Below are positions 39,670 through 51,400 of a stretch of DNA of 64,000 nucleotides, in pieces. The stretch comes from Haliscomenobacteraceae bacterium (GTDB taxonomy: Bacteria; Bacteroidota; Bacteroidia; Chitinophagales; Saprospiraceae). The stretch spans positions 1 to 64,000 of the forward strand of contig CANMVX010000004.1 in assembly GCA_947501115.1 (NCBI GenBank). The letters are read 5' to 3'. The notes beneath the pieces are model-generated. The model ran no database searches. It was not told the origin of the DNA and saw only the letters and a program-made list of their open reading frames with translations. Numbering within the stretch: the stretch's first letter is position 1; the number at the start of each line of letters is the position of its first letter. Position numbers and translations under genes: made by a program.

Positions 39670-40002
39670 TTAATTATTTGGAGGGGGGATAAATAAAGGA
39701 ATGATATGATCAGAAATATAAATTAAAATGCGACTAAAATTATTTGTGGTATTGATATCTGTTGTCAAAAATGGAGCTTGTTTTTTACCCGAAAATCCCA
39801 ATTTTTTAAACTCCGTTTCCTTTTCTTCCGTTTCCTTAGTTTCTTCTTCAATATCGTTTAACATATCAAAAGTAAAATAAGAAACCTCTTTGAAACCCCA
39901 AAGCGATGCCATATCAACTTTAGAGAAAGTTAGGTTAAAAAAGATCCAATAAAAGATAAAGATTTTATACATAAAATAAATAATAGTAAAGCTAGTAAAC
40001 AC
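39670..40002 (-). CDS. Hypothetical protein
   Basis: 110-aa ORF between divergent genes; hydrophobic N-terminus; no recognised family. Confidence 0.4.
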   Translation of the reverse strand: MFTSFTIIYFMYKIFIFYWIFFNLTFSKVDMASLWGFKEVSYFTFDMLNDIEEETKETEEKETEFKKLGFSGKKQAPFLTTDINTTNNFSRILIYISDHIIPLFIPPPNN

Positions 40003-40066
40003 TCTTAAATTAATTTAGTTCTAAAGTGTTTTTTTTTTGTAAATTTACTTTTACAATATATGCTTA

Positions 40067-41374
40067 ATGATGAAGAAGTTTTTGATATCAATAATGATTC
40101 TATCTATTTTTATAGATAGTTCTTTCGCCCAAGTGGCCCTTAATTATAATCAGCTATTTCCTGATGTTTCAACTGTTTCCGAAGTTGGTTTTAATCAAGT
40201 CAAACTGCAAAGAATTGACGCTGGATTTCAGGAATTAATAGCAAGAGAACAAATACCGGGCGCAGTTGCGTTGGTAATCAGAAATGGTAAAGTGGTTTAT
40301 GAAAAGGCATTTGGTATTTCTGACCCTAAAACAAATCGGGCATATAAAATAGATGATATTTTTAGAATCGCTTCTATGAGCAAGGCCATTACTTCTACAG
40401 CGGCCATGATTCTTTATGAACAAGGCAAATTTAATCTGGATGATCCTATTTCAAAATGGATTCCAGCGTTTAAAAATATGACCGTTTTATCGTCCTATAA
40501 TCAAAAGGACACTACCTATACCACCGTCCCGGCAATCAAACCTATTACCGTTAGACAGCTATTTACGCATACTTCCGGTTTGTCGTATGGTAGAATTTCC
40601 GGCGATGTACGATTTCATGCCATTTCTGCTAAAGCTGGAATAACAGAGCTTTATACTACCGATAAGGTTTCTTTAGCTGAAAATATTAATAAACTGGCAT
40701 CCATTCCGCTCGTGTCTCAGCCAGGTGAAAAATATAATTATGCCATGGGATTAGATGTTTTAGGTTACCTGATTGAATTATGGTCCGGGCAGAAATTTGA
40801 TGTTTTTCTGAAGGAAAATTTATTTTTACCCTTAGGTATGAAAGATGCCAATTTTTATCTGCCTGAGAATAAAGCAGATAGATTGGTTCCCGTGCTTATG
40901 CCCGCTTCAAATGGAAAGGGGTGGGAAAAATATACAGGTACATATTACGATGCGGATTATCCAGTAAAAGGAGCTAAAACGTGGTTTAGCGGTGGGGCTG
41001 GCTTAAGTTGTACAGCTCGTGATTATGCGCTTTTTCTCCAGATGTTACTGAATAATGGCACAGCTAATGGAAAAAGAGTGCTAAGTCCATATTCGGTTTT
41101 TCTCCTTACCGCCGCCAATCAAACACCTGAATTAACGCCTACTGAAAAAAGTGAACAATTTAATAGCCTTGGTTTTGGAGTTATTACTTCTCTCGGGGAA
41201 GAACGTGGAAATGGTTACAAAGGTCGATTCTCATGGGGTGGTTATTTTAATACCAATTATTGGGCCGATCCTAAAACAGGAACGATTATGGTTCTCTTAA
41301 AACAAACACGGTTTGCTCCTGATGGTGGTTCCGCAAATCTTTTTACCAGATGGATTACTGCCGCTATGGAATAA
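40067..41374 (+). CDS. Beta-lactamase-related serine hydrolase (class C fold)
   Basis: FRIASMSKAITSTAAM (SxxK), YNYAMGLDVLGYLIE (YxN), LFTHTSGLSYG; signal peptide. Confidence 0.92.
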   Translation: MMKKFLISIMILSIFIDSSFAQVALNYNQLFPDVSTVSEVGFNQVKLQRIDAGFQELIAREQIPGAVALVIRNGKVVYEKAFGISDPKTNRAYKIDDIFRIASMSKAITSTAAMILYEQGKFNLDDPISKWIPAFKNMTVLSSYNQKDTTYTTVPAIKPITVRQLFTHTSGLSYGRISGDVRFHAISAKAGITELYTTDKVSLAENINKLASIPLVSQPGEKYNYAMGLDVLGYLIELWSGQKFDVFLKENLFLPLGMKDANFYLPENKADRLVPVLMPASNGKGWEKYTGTYYDADYPVKGAKTWFSGGAGLSCTARDYALFLQMLLNNGTANGKRVLSPYSVFLLTAANQTPELTPTEKSEQFNSLGFGVITSLGEERGNGYKGRFSWGGYFNTNYWADPKTGTIMVLLKQTRFAPDGGSANLFTRWITAAME

Positions 41375-41400
41375 TTAATGTTTATTAAAAATTACCCTGA

Positions 41401-42285
41401 GTGATTTCAGTTTTAATTCCGACGTTCAATACTGATGTTTCTCCTTTGGTAGATTTTCTCCTGAGGCAAAATGACTTTTCTTCCTTCAAAATGGAGATTA
41501 TCATTTGGGATGATGCCTCTAACATTGCATCTTTGGGTCTCTGGGATAATGAAATTGTCTCATTTTTTAAATCTCCCGTTAATATGGGTCGATCAATGAC
41601 CAGAGAATTGCTTGCTGAAAAAGCAAAATATCATTATTTACTTTTTCTGGATGCCGATGTCTTGCCCGTTTCTACTCTTTTTTTAGCCAAATACCTCCAG
41701 CATGCTTCTGAAGATTCCGTTTTAGTCGGGGGTATTAAGTATGAAAACGATGAACCTGAAAGCAACCTATATTTTCGTTGGTTTTATGGGAAGGCAAGGG
41801 AGGAAAATTCAGTAGGAAATAGACTAAAAAACCCTTACGATCACTTTATGACAGGAAATTTCCTGGTGCCAAAATCAATATTTTTAAAGTTCCCGTTACA
41901 CGATATTATTACAGGTTATGGACATGAGGATACCCTCCTTGGGTACAAATTTCAACAGGCAGGTATCCCAATAAAGCATATTGATAATCCCGTTTTTCAC
42001 CTGGGATTAGAGGAAAATGAGGTTTTTTTTGCTAAAAGTAAAGAAGCAGTTTCCTCTTTATTGCAATTAAAGCAATTGGGTTATACTATTCCGTCGAAAC
42101 TTATAAATGGGTATAATTTATTAGAAAGAATGAATCTCGTTACCTTTTTTTCCATGTTTTATCCTTTATTTGAAAGCGTATTTTTGAAAAATTATATTTT
42201 TTCGGGGAATATTTTTTCCTTGTTTTTCTTTGATCTATCCAGATTGCTCTATTTCTGCAAATTGTCCCTTAAAAGGGGGAAATAA
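41401..42285 (+). CDS. Glycosyltransferase family 2 (GTG start)
   Basis: ISVLIPTFNTDVSPLVDFLL, IIIWDDASN, LFLDADVLPV. Confidence 0.9.
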   Translation: MISVLIPTFNTDVSPLVDFLLRQNDFSSFKMEIIIWDDASNIASLGLWDNEIVSFFKSPVNMGRSMTRELLAEKAKYHYLLFLDADVLPVSTLFLAKYLQHASEDSVLVGGIKYENDEPESNLYFRWFYGKAREENSVGNRLKNPYDHFMTGNFLVPKSIFLKFPLHDIITGYGHEDTLLGYKFQQAGIPIKHIDNPVFHLGLEENEVFFAKSKEAVSSLLQLKQLGYTIPSKLINGYNLLERMNLVTFFSMFYPLFESVFLKNYIFSGNIFSLFFFDLSRLLYFCKLSLKRGK

Positions 42286-43370
42286 GTTACAAATTCGGCG
42301 ATAAGCTTCTTTTCTTCCTTTTCCCAAATGAAACTTTCCGCCGCGTGCTCCGCCGCATGCACCATGTTTTTATATTGGTTTTCATTTTCCCAGATATTTT
42401 TAATAATAGCAACAAATTCTGCGACTTCCAATTTCTCTAAAAGAGAGATACTTTCATTTTCATTGGCTAATATTCTATATTCTGGAAAATCGATATGAAT
42501 AGCAGGTAATCTGGCTTGAATGTAATCAAAGGTTTTATTTGCTAAAGAATAATAGTAACTTAAACTGTTGTTTTCTAATAGATTAATTCCTATCCAGGCA
42601 TTTTTTGCTATATCAATTAATTCCTCAGGTTGAATCATACCTTTGAAAATTACCTGATTTTCGAGCCCTAATTCTTTGGTTAAAGCTTTTAATTCGTCTG
42701 ATATATCACCGTCACCTGCCAATATTAAGGTCCAGGTTGGTAGCTCTTTCATAGATTTTATTAAAAAATCAATACCTCTTCCCTGGTGAAGCATTCCTTG
42801 GTAATATATCCATTTATTTTTCCTTCTTTGGTCTGTATCTATGGTATCAATGGACTTTTTTAAAGGTACATTTCTTATGGTTACAAAGTTTACGCTATAT
42901 TTTACTGATAAATAATGAGCGAGAGATTCACTGACAGTCAAAGAAAATGTGGCAGAGGGAATGGCAGTTTTACCAACCATTTCCCAAATCCATTTTTTAA
43001 TTTTATGGTTTTGTAGTTCAGGTACTTCGGTGAATAATTCGTGAGAATCAAAAACAAAAGGTTTAGAATAAATCAGGTGATATAAGAAAGTAGCTGGCAA
43101 AGTATCAACATCTACTGCATAAATTACCTCTCTTTTTCTTGAACTCAAATGAAAAAAAAGACGAAGGTTAAATTCAAGGTAAAACAAAACACCAGTGGAA
43201 AAATAGCATTCTAAAAGATGAGTTTTAAAGGAATAGGAGGGAATTGTTTTATTCTTTTTTTGTCGGCCAACGAGAATAATATTATAGCCTTCCTTTTGTA
43301 GCGATGTGGCAATCCTTATCATTCGTTGATCGTATTGGATATCGTTGGAAACCAGCAGGGTTATTTGCAT
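42249..43370 (-). CDS. Glycosyltransferase family 4-like
   Basis: DSHELFTEVPELQN, WIYYQGMLHQGRGIDFLIKSMKELPTWTLILAGDGDISDELKAL, GLENQVIFKGMIQPEEL. Confidence 0.9.
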   Translation of the reverse strand: MQITLLVSNDIQYDQRMIRIATSLQKEGYNIILVGRQKKNKTIPSYSFKTHLLECYFSTGVLFYLEFNLRLFFHLSSRKREVIYAVDVDTLPATFLYHLIYSKPFVFDSHELFTEVPELQNHKIKKWIWEMVGKTAIPSATFSLTVSESLAHYLSVKYSVNFVTIRNVPLKKSIDTIDTDQRRKNKWIYYQGMLHQGRGIDFLIKSMKELPTWTLILAGDGDISDELKALTKELGLENQVIFKGMIQPEELIDIAKNAWIGINLLENNSLSYYYSLANKTFDYIQARLPAIHIDFPEYRILANENESISLLEKLEVAEFVAIIKNIWENENQYKNMVHAAEHAAESFIWEKEEKKLIAEFVTYFPLLRDNLQK

Positions 43371-43376
43371 AGACTT

Positions 43377-45281
43377 TTACTTATTTAAAAATAATAATCC
43401 TTCTCTCTCAATGATGATTCCCTGGTCCAACCATTCATGTAGTTTTTGTAGTAAAGCTTCCCGAACTACACCATGATAAGGAGCTGATAAAACTGAAATC
43501 GATAAGGATTTTTCAGTCAGTCGGGTTTTAATAATACTATCTAATTGGTCAATTTGAGCGTTGATTTCAGGAGATTTTTCTTTATTTGAAAGACAAATAT
43601 CACATATTCCACAAGGTTTCAGTCTTTTTTCACCAAAATACTCAACCAATGTATTCATTCTGCAAAGTTGAGCTTCAACGTATTTTAGTTGAGCTTCCAT
43701 ACGAAATTTGGCTCTGTTCTTTAAAAATGAATATCGTTCTGCGTCTATATAAAAATCATTTTGACCAGCTCTTTCTTTAGTAAATTGAAGTTGAGGTTTT
43801 TCTTTTTGAGGACGGTAGGCTAAAATCTGGAGCTTATTTAAATATTGAAGTTGCTGTTTTATTTTTTCTATCGTCATATTTAAAAAATCGCCGAGTTTAC
43901 GTTCATGAACATAAACGTAGTCTTGAAACGCACCCTGATAGGTTCGCAATAAAATTCTTAAAATAGGCTCTAAATTTGGATTTTTAAGTTGGAAATCATA
44001 CAGTTGTTCTCTATTTACTAAAATCTTGAAACTGGCAGGAACATAAATACTTTCAGAAAGATAAATCCAACCCTCCCTGGCAAGAATGGACAAACAATTA
44101 AAGGTGATAAGATTATCGAATTTATACACGCCACTAAAGTGAATTATATCAAAATCTAGAGATTCTTCTTGAGAACTTCCTGCCGCAAGCTGAAAATAAT
44201 TGGCTAGTGCCTGGTATATTTTTTTAATAACATTGATTTCCGGATAGGTTAGTGCGAATATCTTTTCTAAATTATGTTTATCATTAGGCTGAAAAAGTAA
44301 AACGGCAAAAGATTTAAGACCATCGCGACCCGCTCTTCCTGCCTCTTGATAGTATGCCTCCGGATTATCAGGTAATTCCCAATGTATCACCAATCGCACA
44401 TCTGGTTTATCAATACCCATACCAAAAGCATTGGTAGTGACCATTACTCTTATTTTATTTTGAATCCACAAATCTTGTTTTGTCGATCTTTCCTCCATAC
44501 TCAAGCCAGCATGGTAAAAGTCGGCCGATATTCTATTAGTGATAAGAAAAGCAGCTAAATCTTTTGTTTTTTTTCTGTTCCTTACATAAATAATAGCTGA
44601 ACCATTGAGTTTTTGTAATATTTTCAGACACTCCCTTTCCTTATCTTCTGTTTTCCTCACTACGAGGGAAAGATTATCTCTTGTAAATGAATCTTTAAAA
44701 ACTTCAGGATTTTTAAAATCAAGCTTATGTTGAATGTCCTGGGCTACTTCCGGAGTGGCTGTAGCAGTTAATGCAAGGATGGGTACTTTGGGAAAATGGG
44801 TTCTAATGTCAGCGATTTTTAAATAGGCTGGCCTAAAATCGTAGCCCCATTGAGATATACAATGTGCCTCGTCCACCGCAATGAGGGTTAGGGGTAATTG
44901 TAATAATCTGATTAAAAAGCGTTCTGTAAAAAGTCTTTCGGGTGATATATATAGAAATTTTACCTGACCATAAGTGCAATTATCCAGTAATCTGTCCATC
45001 TCATTTTGTCTGAGTCCGGAATATAGGGCAACGGCCGAAATATTTCGCTTCACCAGTTGTTGCACCTGGTCTTTCATGAGAGCAATTAAAGGGCTAATCA
45101 CCAGACATATACCTTCTTTACAAAGGGCGGGAACCTGATAGCACACCGATTTTCCCCCACCAGTTGGTAACAAAGCAAGGGTGTCTTTACCCTCTAAAAT
45201 GGCAGAAATTATCTCTGCTTGTAAAGGTCGGAATTTTTGGTACCCCCAATGTTTTGATAATATTTCTAATGGCGTTGAAAT
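43377..45281 (-). CDS. recQ: ATP-dependent DNA helicase RecQ (probable non-canonical start)
   Basis: LLPTGGGKSVCYQVPAL, AVDEAHCISQWGYDFRPAYLKI, TTNAFGMGIDKPDVR, YYQEAGRAGRDG, zinc ligands. Conserved FRPLQAEIISAILEGKDTLALL lies upstream of the ORF-track start 45173. Confidence 0.93.
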   Translation of the reverse strand: MSTPLEILSKHWGYQKFRPLQAEIISAILEGKDTLALLPTGGGKSVCYQVPALCKEGICLVISPLIALMKDQVQQLVKRNISAVALYSGLRQNEMDRLLDNCTYGQVKFLYISPERLFTERFLIRLLQLPLTLIAVDEAHCISQWGYDFRPAYLKIADIRTHFPKVPILALTATATPEVAQDIQHKLDFKNPEVFKDSFTRDNLSLVVRKTEDKERECLKILQKLNGSAIIYVRNRKKTKDLAAFLITNRISADFYHAGLSMEERSTKQDLWIQNKIRVMVTTNAFGMGIDKPDVRLVIHWELPDNPEAYYQEAGRAGRDGLKSFAVLLFQPNDKHNLEKIFALTYPEINVIKKIYQALANYFQLAAGSSQEESLDFDIIHFSGVYKFDNLITFNCLSILAREGWIYLSESIYVPASFKILVNREQLYDFQLKNPNLEPILRILLRTYQGAFQDYVYVHERKLGDFLNMTIEKIKQQLQYLNKLQILAYRPQKEKPQLQFTKERAGQNDFYIDAERYSFLKNRAKFRMEAQLKYVEAQLCRMNTLVEYFGEKRLKPCGICDICLSNKEKSPEINAQIDQLDSIIKTRLTEKSLSISVLSAPYHGVVREALLQKLHEWLDQGIIIEREGLLFLNK

Positions 45282-45443
45282 GATATTTGTTTTTTACAAA
45301 TTTAAGGCTTAAAATTAGCCCAAATCATTTTTTCTACAAGATTTCATTTTTTTTTAAGTAAGGCATGATAATTGCATTCAAAAAATTAAGATTAATAATG
45401 TTGTGTTTGAAATTACTATATTTCAGCATGAAAATTTAAACGG

Positions 45444-48400
45444 ATGATACACAAACCTTCTTTAACGTTTTTTTCTGCTTATTTATTGATAATTAAGGTG
45501 ATAATGGTCTTTTTACTGGTATCGCCCTCGATATTATTAAGGGCTCAGGAGACTTTCTTTATACCTATACAATCTGATATCAGAACGTCTGACCCATTGC
45601 TTGATAGTCTGGTAAATAAATCTTTATTTACCACTTCAAAGAATAGTATCAGAAAAATATTAGCAAATGAGCCTGATAGATGGGATTTAATTATTCCATT
45701 GGAAAATGAGGCTAACTGGGTATTAGCTTTAGAAAAGGTAAAAATATGGGATAATTTAGCCAGTATAGAAACAGCCTCGGGTAAAAAGATTAGTTTGCCG
45801 TCTGATGGTGTTCATTATCGGGGTACGGTGAAAGGACATAAAGGTAGCCTGGTATCAATGAGTATTTTCGATAATGGGATGACTGGTTTTGTTAGTTTCC
45901 CAGATAGGGGGAATTTTCAATTGAATCCAAATACCCATGTTTCAATGGGGGCTTTTGTTAACCATGTTCTTTATCCCGTGTCATCTTTGCCTATAAGAAA
46001 AACTTATGAATGTGCCGCTGCAGAAGGAGAACCTTATCGAGCGGAAGAATTAAAATCTTTTGGAACCCTGAGAGCGGAACCAAAATGTATAAAAGTTTAT
46101 TATGAGCTTGATTATGATATTTTTCAAGATAAAGGGGGGATAGCGCCCTCGTTACAATTCTTAACGAGTCTTTTTAACCAGGTCAGTACGCTTTTTTCAA
46201 ATGATGGCGTGCAAATAAGGCTCTCCGGAGTGAAAATATGGGATATTCCCAGTCCATACAATGGTGCCGATTCAGAGCAAATGCTCACCCAGTTTGGGGC
46301 AACAAGGACCTCATTTACCGGGGATATTGGTCAGTTGATTTCTTATAAAGCCAGTGGAGGAATCGCCTGGGTGCGCGGAGTTTGTTCGCCCTCTCGTTTT
46401 CGTTTAAGTTTTGCAAGTATTGATGACTCATTTCAAAATTTCCCAACTTATTCTTGGAGTGTTTTTGTAATGGCGCACGAATTGGGCCATACCCTCGGCT
46501 CAAGCCATACTCATGCCTGTGTATGGAATGGCAATAATACGGCTATCGATGGATGTTATTCTACGGAAGGTGGTTGTAATAGTTTTGGTTTGCCCGCCGC
46601 TGGTGGTACTATAATGTCCTATTGTCACTTGAGAAGGGTAGGGGTTAATTTTTCTCTTGGTTTTGGGGTTCAGCCTGGAAATGTTATTCGAAATACAATT
46701 GCTCAGGCTTCCTGTCTTACAAATTGTGATGCCACAGATTTTACATTAGAAGCATCCTCGCTGATTTATAATTTTAAAGCGGCGGGAGGAAAAAGAATCC
46801 TCAATATTACTGGAAATGCAGAATGGAATATTTCAAAAAATAGTAGTTGGTTAACCTTAAGCCAAAATACTGGAATAGGTACCACGCAGATTGAATTAGT
46901 CTCAGCTATTTTTAATGGCCCGTTAAATAGAAACGATACCCTGTTTTTGACGGGCGCAGGAAAATTAATTAAAATAGCCGTCAACCAGGAGAAATTTATT
47001 GCAGCAGAATGTCCTTCAGCCACTATCGGTGTAAATAATACTGTTTTTTGTGAAAATGCGAAGGTAAATTTTAATGCGAATACCCAAAATGTAGGAAGGT
47101 ATAATTTACAATATGTATGGCAATCCAGGATAGACAGTCTCACCTGGAATACCGTATCTACAGGCATTGATAGTACCTATTCATTTATTTCTCAGCCAGG
47201 GGGTGATTTTACTTATCGTTTTCAACTCAGTGCCCCAGGGTCCGATTGTCCATTAATCACTCCTGCACCTGCTACCGTAAGAGTTATTATTCAACCTCAG
47301 GTGTCCATAGAAACAACGGATTCAACGACCATCTGTTTAGGAAATGCCGTTACCTTAAAAGAGAAATTATTTTCGCCCTGGACATCTACATTGCTTCGAA
47401 GACAGTGGTTTAAAAGCGTAAATGGTATCGCCTGGGACAGTTTGCCTGCAGCGTCAGGAACAAATCTGGTTCTATCGGGAAATGAACCAACGTCATCATT
47501 CTATCAACTCAGAGTTAGTGTCGATGGTCCATCATCTTGCCAAACAGCTATTTCTCAGGCATTCAAAGTTGATATTTTAGATACTACTTTAGTCAATGTG
47601 GTTGCTAATGATTCTTTAATCTGCCAGGGCAAACCACTTCAAATCATTTCCATAGCTCCAACGAGTGGAAGTATTGGGTTTGATTATCAATGGCAACAAT
47701 TGAACAGGCAGACTCAAATATGGAGTAATATACCCGGTGCTAACTTATCGGCCTATAACAATAATAATCTGAATACAGGTTTTTATACTTTCAGACTAAA
47801 ATATAAAAGGAAATTAGCTTCTTGTCCAGAGCTGATATCCAATGAATTACCTATAAGGGTAGATACGATTCCTTCCGTTGCCGTACTTTTCCCTTCTTCA
47901 AAATTATGCCCCGGGGAAAGTATTAGTTTAACTGCTACATCGACGCCAAATCTGCCAGGAAGTTTTATTTGGCAACAAAGTTCCAATGGAAATAATTGGA
48001 ATAATGTGTCTGGATTTAATACGGAGGTTTTAACCTATCAAGCACCTGCCGCGGGAAAATCTTATATCAGAGTTAGATTCTTACCTTCAAATTATGCCAA
48101 TTGCGACTCCATTTATTCAAATATTGGCCTTATAGAATCTGATACATCCAATTTGATCTCCTTGGTTTTATCTTCTCCAGCTGACACGCTTTGTTTAGGT
48201 GGTGCAAGTAAAATGACCTTAGTGCTGAAAAGTCTAACCAATTTACCCGATTCTATTACCTACAGATATGAGGTTAAAAGGGATACAGGAGTATGGCAAT
48301 TATTATCGGAAACCAGAGATACCTCTATTCTTTATACAACAAATGGATTAGGGAATTATGCATTCCGTGTTTCGATGGAGATTAAAGGAATAACTTGTAA

Positions 48401-51400
48401 CAGATTATTTTCCAATGAAATAAAATGGAATGTGGGGGAAACATCAATAGTTGCATTACCATACAGAGAAATAAATTTGTGTTATGGTAGCCCTTTTAAT
48501 CTAACGCCAACGATAAATAGACCAGGGGTAGGGCGTCCGGATTTTCAATGGCAGCAAAGAAAAGATTTTTCCGATTGGACAGATTTACCCGGGGCGACTT
48601 CTTTGTCTTATAATGGAAATGATACCATAAACGGAGCGGTTTATTATAGATTAAAGTACTTAAATGCTGGAATAGGTTGTTCTCCCTTTTTTACCGATAG
48701 TGTATTAGTTCGTAAAAAAGGAAATACCATTGTACGAATAGGTGCAAGTACATTGAATCCTTGTTCCGGTGCGTCTGTTATATTAGCGGCTAATACTTTA
48801 CAACCCGAAACAGAGCCGTTTTCATCTGCTTGGCAGGAATCAAATGATTCTATTTCCTGGAGAACCATTGGCAATAATTCCTTTAATTACAGTTTAACCT
48901 GGAATCAAAATACGCCGAAGTATTTTAGATTTATCTATAAAAGTAGCGTTTCTGGTTGTGATTCCAGCTTTTCAAATGTGTTAAAATTAGTTCCAAAAGC
49001 GGGTATTATAGCGACTATAAGGGCTGGAAATAATTTTTTATGTAAAGGCGATACTCTGATAAGAGAAGCAAATATAACAGGTATTGCAGGTACTCAAGGT
49101 CTTCAGTGGCAATGGAGTAAAGATGGTAATCGTTGGAATATTATCAATGGTGCATCAGGCGTAAGATTGCGCTGGGTTCCCGATTCGACAGGAACTATTT
49201 TTCTTCGACTAAAAGTTTGGGATAATCCTATTTCTTGTGACACCAGTTATTCTGTAAGACAGGAAATTAATATTTTTAATAATCCTGAAATTAAAATTAT
49301 TCCTGCTTCGGGTACTTTTTGTCAAGGTCAGCCCATTTTATTAACGGCCCAATTATCAGATTCAACCGTATCTATTCCCGTGTTTTGGCAACAAAGCAGA
49401 AATGGAACAAGTTGGGTGAATATCCCTGGCGCGGATTCTACAAATTACCGCTTTCCGGCAAGAGATTCCGGTCTGTTTTATTTTAGAGTCATTACCGGCA
49501 GCATTGGCGGTAATTGTGCCACTGGTACTTCGTCAGTGTCTAATCTTTCCGTGATTCCAACCTTTGCCGTAAGTGGAATGGCTTCTAAATCTGAAGTTTG
49601 TCAAAATGATAGTGTTACTTTAAGGGCTAGTTGGAGGGACATACCTGTGCAACCCTTTATTCAATGGTATTCAAGCAGAGATAGAATTAATTACACGCTC
49701 ATACCTGGTGGAGAGAAGGCAGAAGTCAATATAAAAAGCAATGAACCAGGTATTATTTTTTATAGAGCACAACTCACCGTGCCGGGTTATTCCTGTGGTA
49801 TCGTTTTTTCTGAACCTATTCCTGTTTCATTTCAAGGGGGACTTTCTGTGTCAGTGAATGCAGACCAATCCATTTCTTGTTTAGGTTCACCGGTAGTTAT
49901 AAGATCAGTGGTAACCAATGTGGGAAATACTCCCGTTCTGTATCAATGGGAATCAAGTACTGATAACAAAAGCTGGGAACCTATTCTGGGGGCTATTGCT
50001 GTTACCTATACTGTTCAAGCCAGTGTTCAGTCAGATAAATTTTATAGATTACGACTCATAAATAATACGTTGGCTTGTCCGCTAACTATTTCACCATCTG
50101 TAAGAGTTTTTATCACTTCCATTCCAAATGTAGTTTTAACAGCCAATAGATTGACGGTTTGTGCCGGTGAGGAGGTTAGATTACAAGGTGTCTCTAACAG
50201 AGGCTATAATTTACCCGTAACCTGGAGGTGGTTTAGAAGAGTGGGAACCGGTGCATTTACACAAATAACAGGAGCTAATGATTCTTTTTATGTCGCGCCC
50301 ACCCAGACAGCTGGAAAAACCAGTTATCAATTGCGTATGCAGGTGGGTGATGCCATTTGTGCCAGTTCAACATCTACTTCCTTAGAAATTACAGTTAATC
50401 CAAACTTCACTCTATCCCTTCAACAAGATGCTGATGAAAAATGCGTAGCAAATTTCCATCGGATTTTCGCTGTGGTTACTGGAGCAAATCGCGATTCCTT
50501 AACCTATAAATGGCAAAGAAGTTTGAATGGTTCTCAATGGGAATTTGTAGATGTGCCCTCCTTTTTTCAGTGGTATGCTCCCGTTACTGATCCAGGTTAT
50601 TTCTATAGAGTAGGGGTTCAAAATCTGGCAGGTTCTTGTGGGCTTTCTTTTTCAAATGCCATTCAGCTAACAGGTACAAAACTCCCATCTGTGAGTATTC
50701 AGTCTGCTATAAAATATGCCTGTAAAGGCGATTTTGTGCCTATTACTGCCACCGTTTCTGATAATTCCTTCCCCGTATTATATAGATGGCAATTCAGTAG
50801 AGACAACAAGTTTTGGAATACCATTGCAGAAGCCGGTTCACTCACCGAAAGATTTAATATAACTACCACCGGTATTTATTATTTCAGAGTGCAGATTCTG
50901 AAATTGGGTTCTACTTGTGTTGCTTATTCTAATACAATAACTATCAGGGGGGTACAAACTAATACGGCTACCTTGACGACCAATCAGGGTGAAAATCCTA
51001 TCCTTTGCCCCGGCGTCACTACGACCTTGTCTGCTTCCATGGGCGCGAATCTATCTTTTCCCGTTAAATATAGATGGCAGTATGGCGTGGATGGTATTAA
51101 CTGGACAAATATCAATAATGCCGTGGGTGATAAATTGGCAGTTAATCAATTAACTGGCGACAAAGCAGGGTATTACAGGGCCGTCCTTCAAGTAGATAGT
51201 AGTATATGTCCGGCCGTCACTACGCCTGCTATCTATATTAGGTCTGCCGGATTTGATGACTTTACTACGAATATTCAGGATACTTTACTTTGTTTTGGGG
51301 GCACTTCCTTGATTGAGGTTAAATCTCTTGGAAATATTCAAGGATTAAGATTTCAGTGGCAACAACTGGAATATATAGGTAATTGGTTAAATCTGACAGG

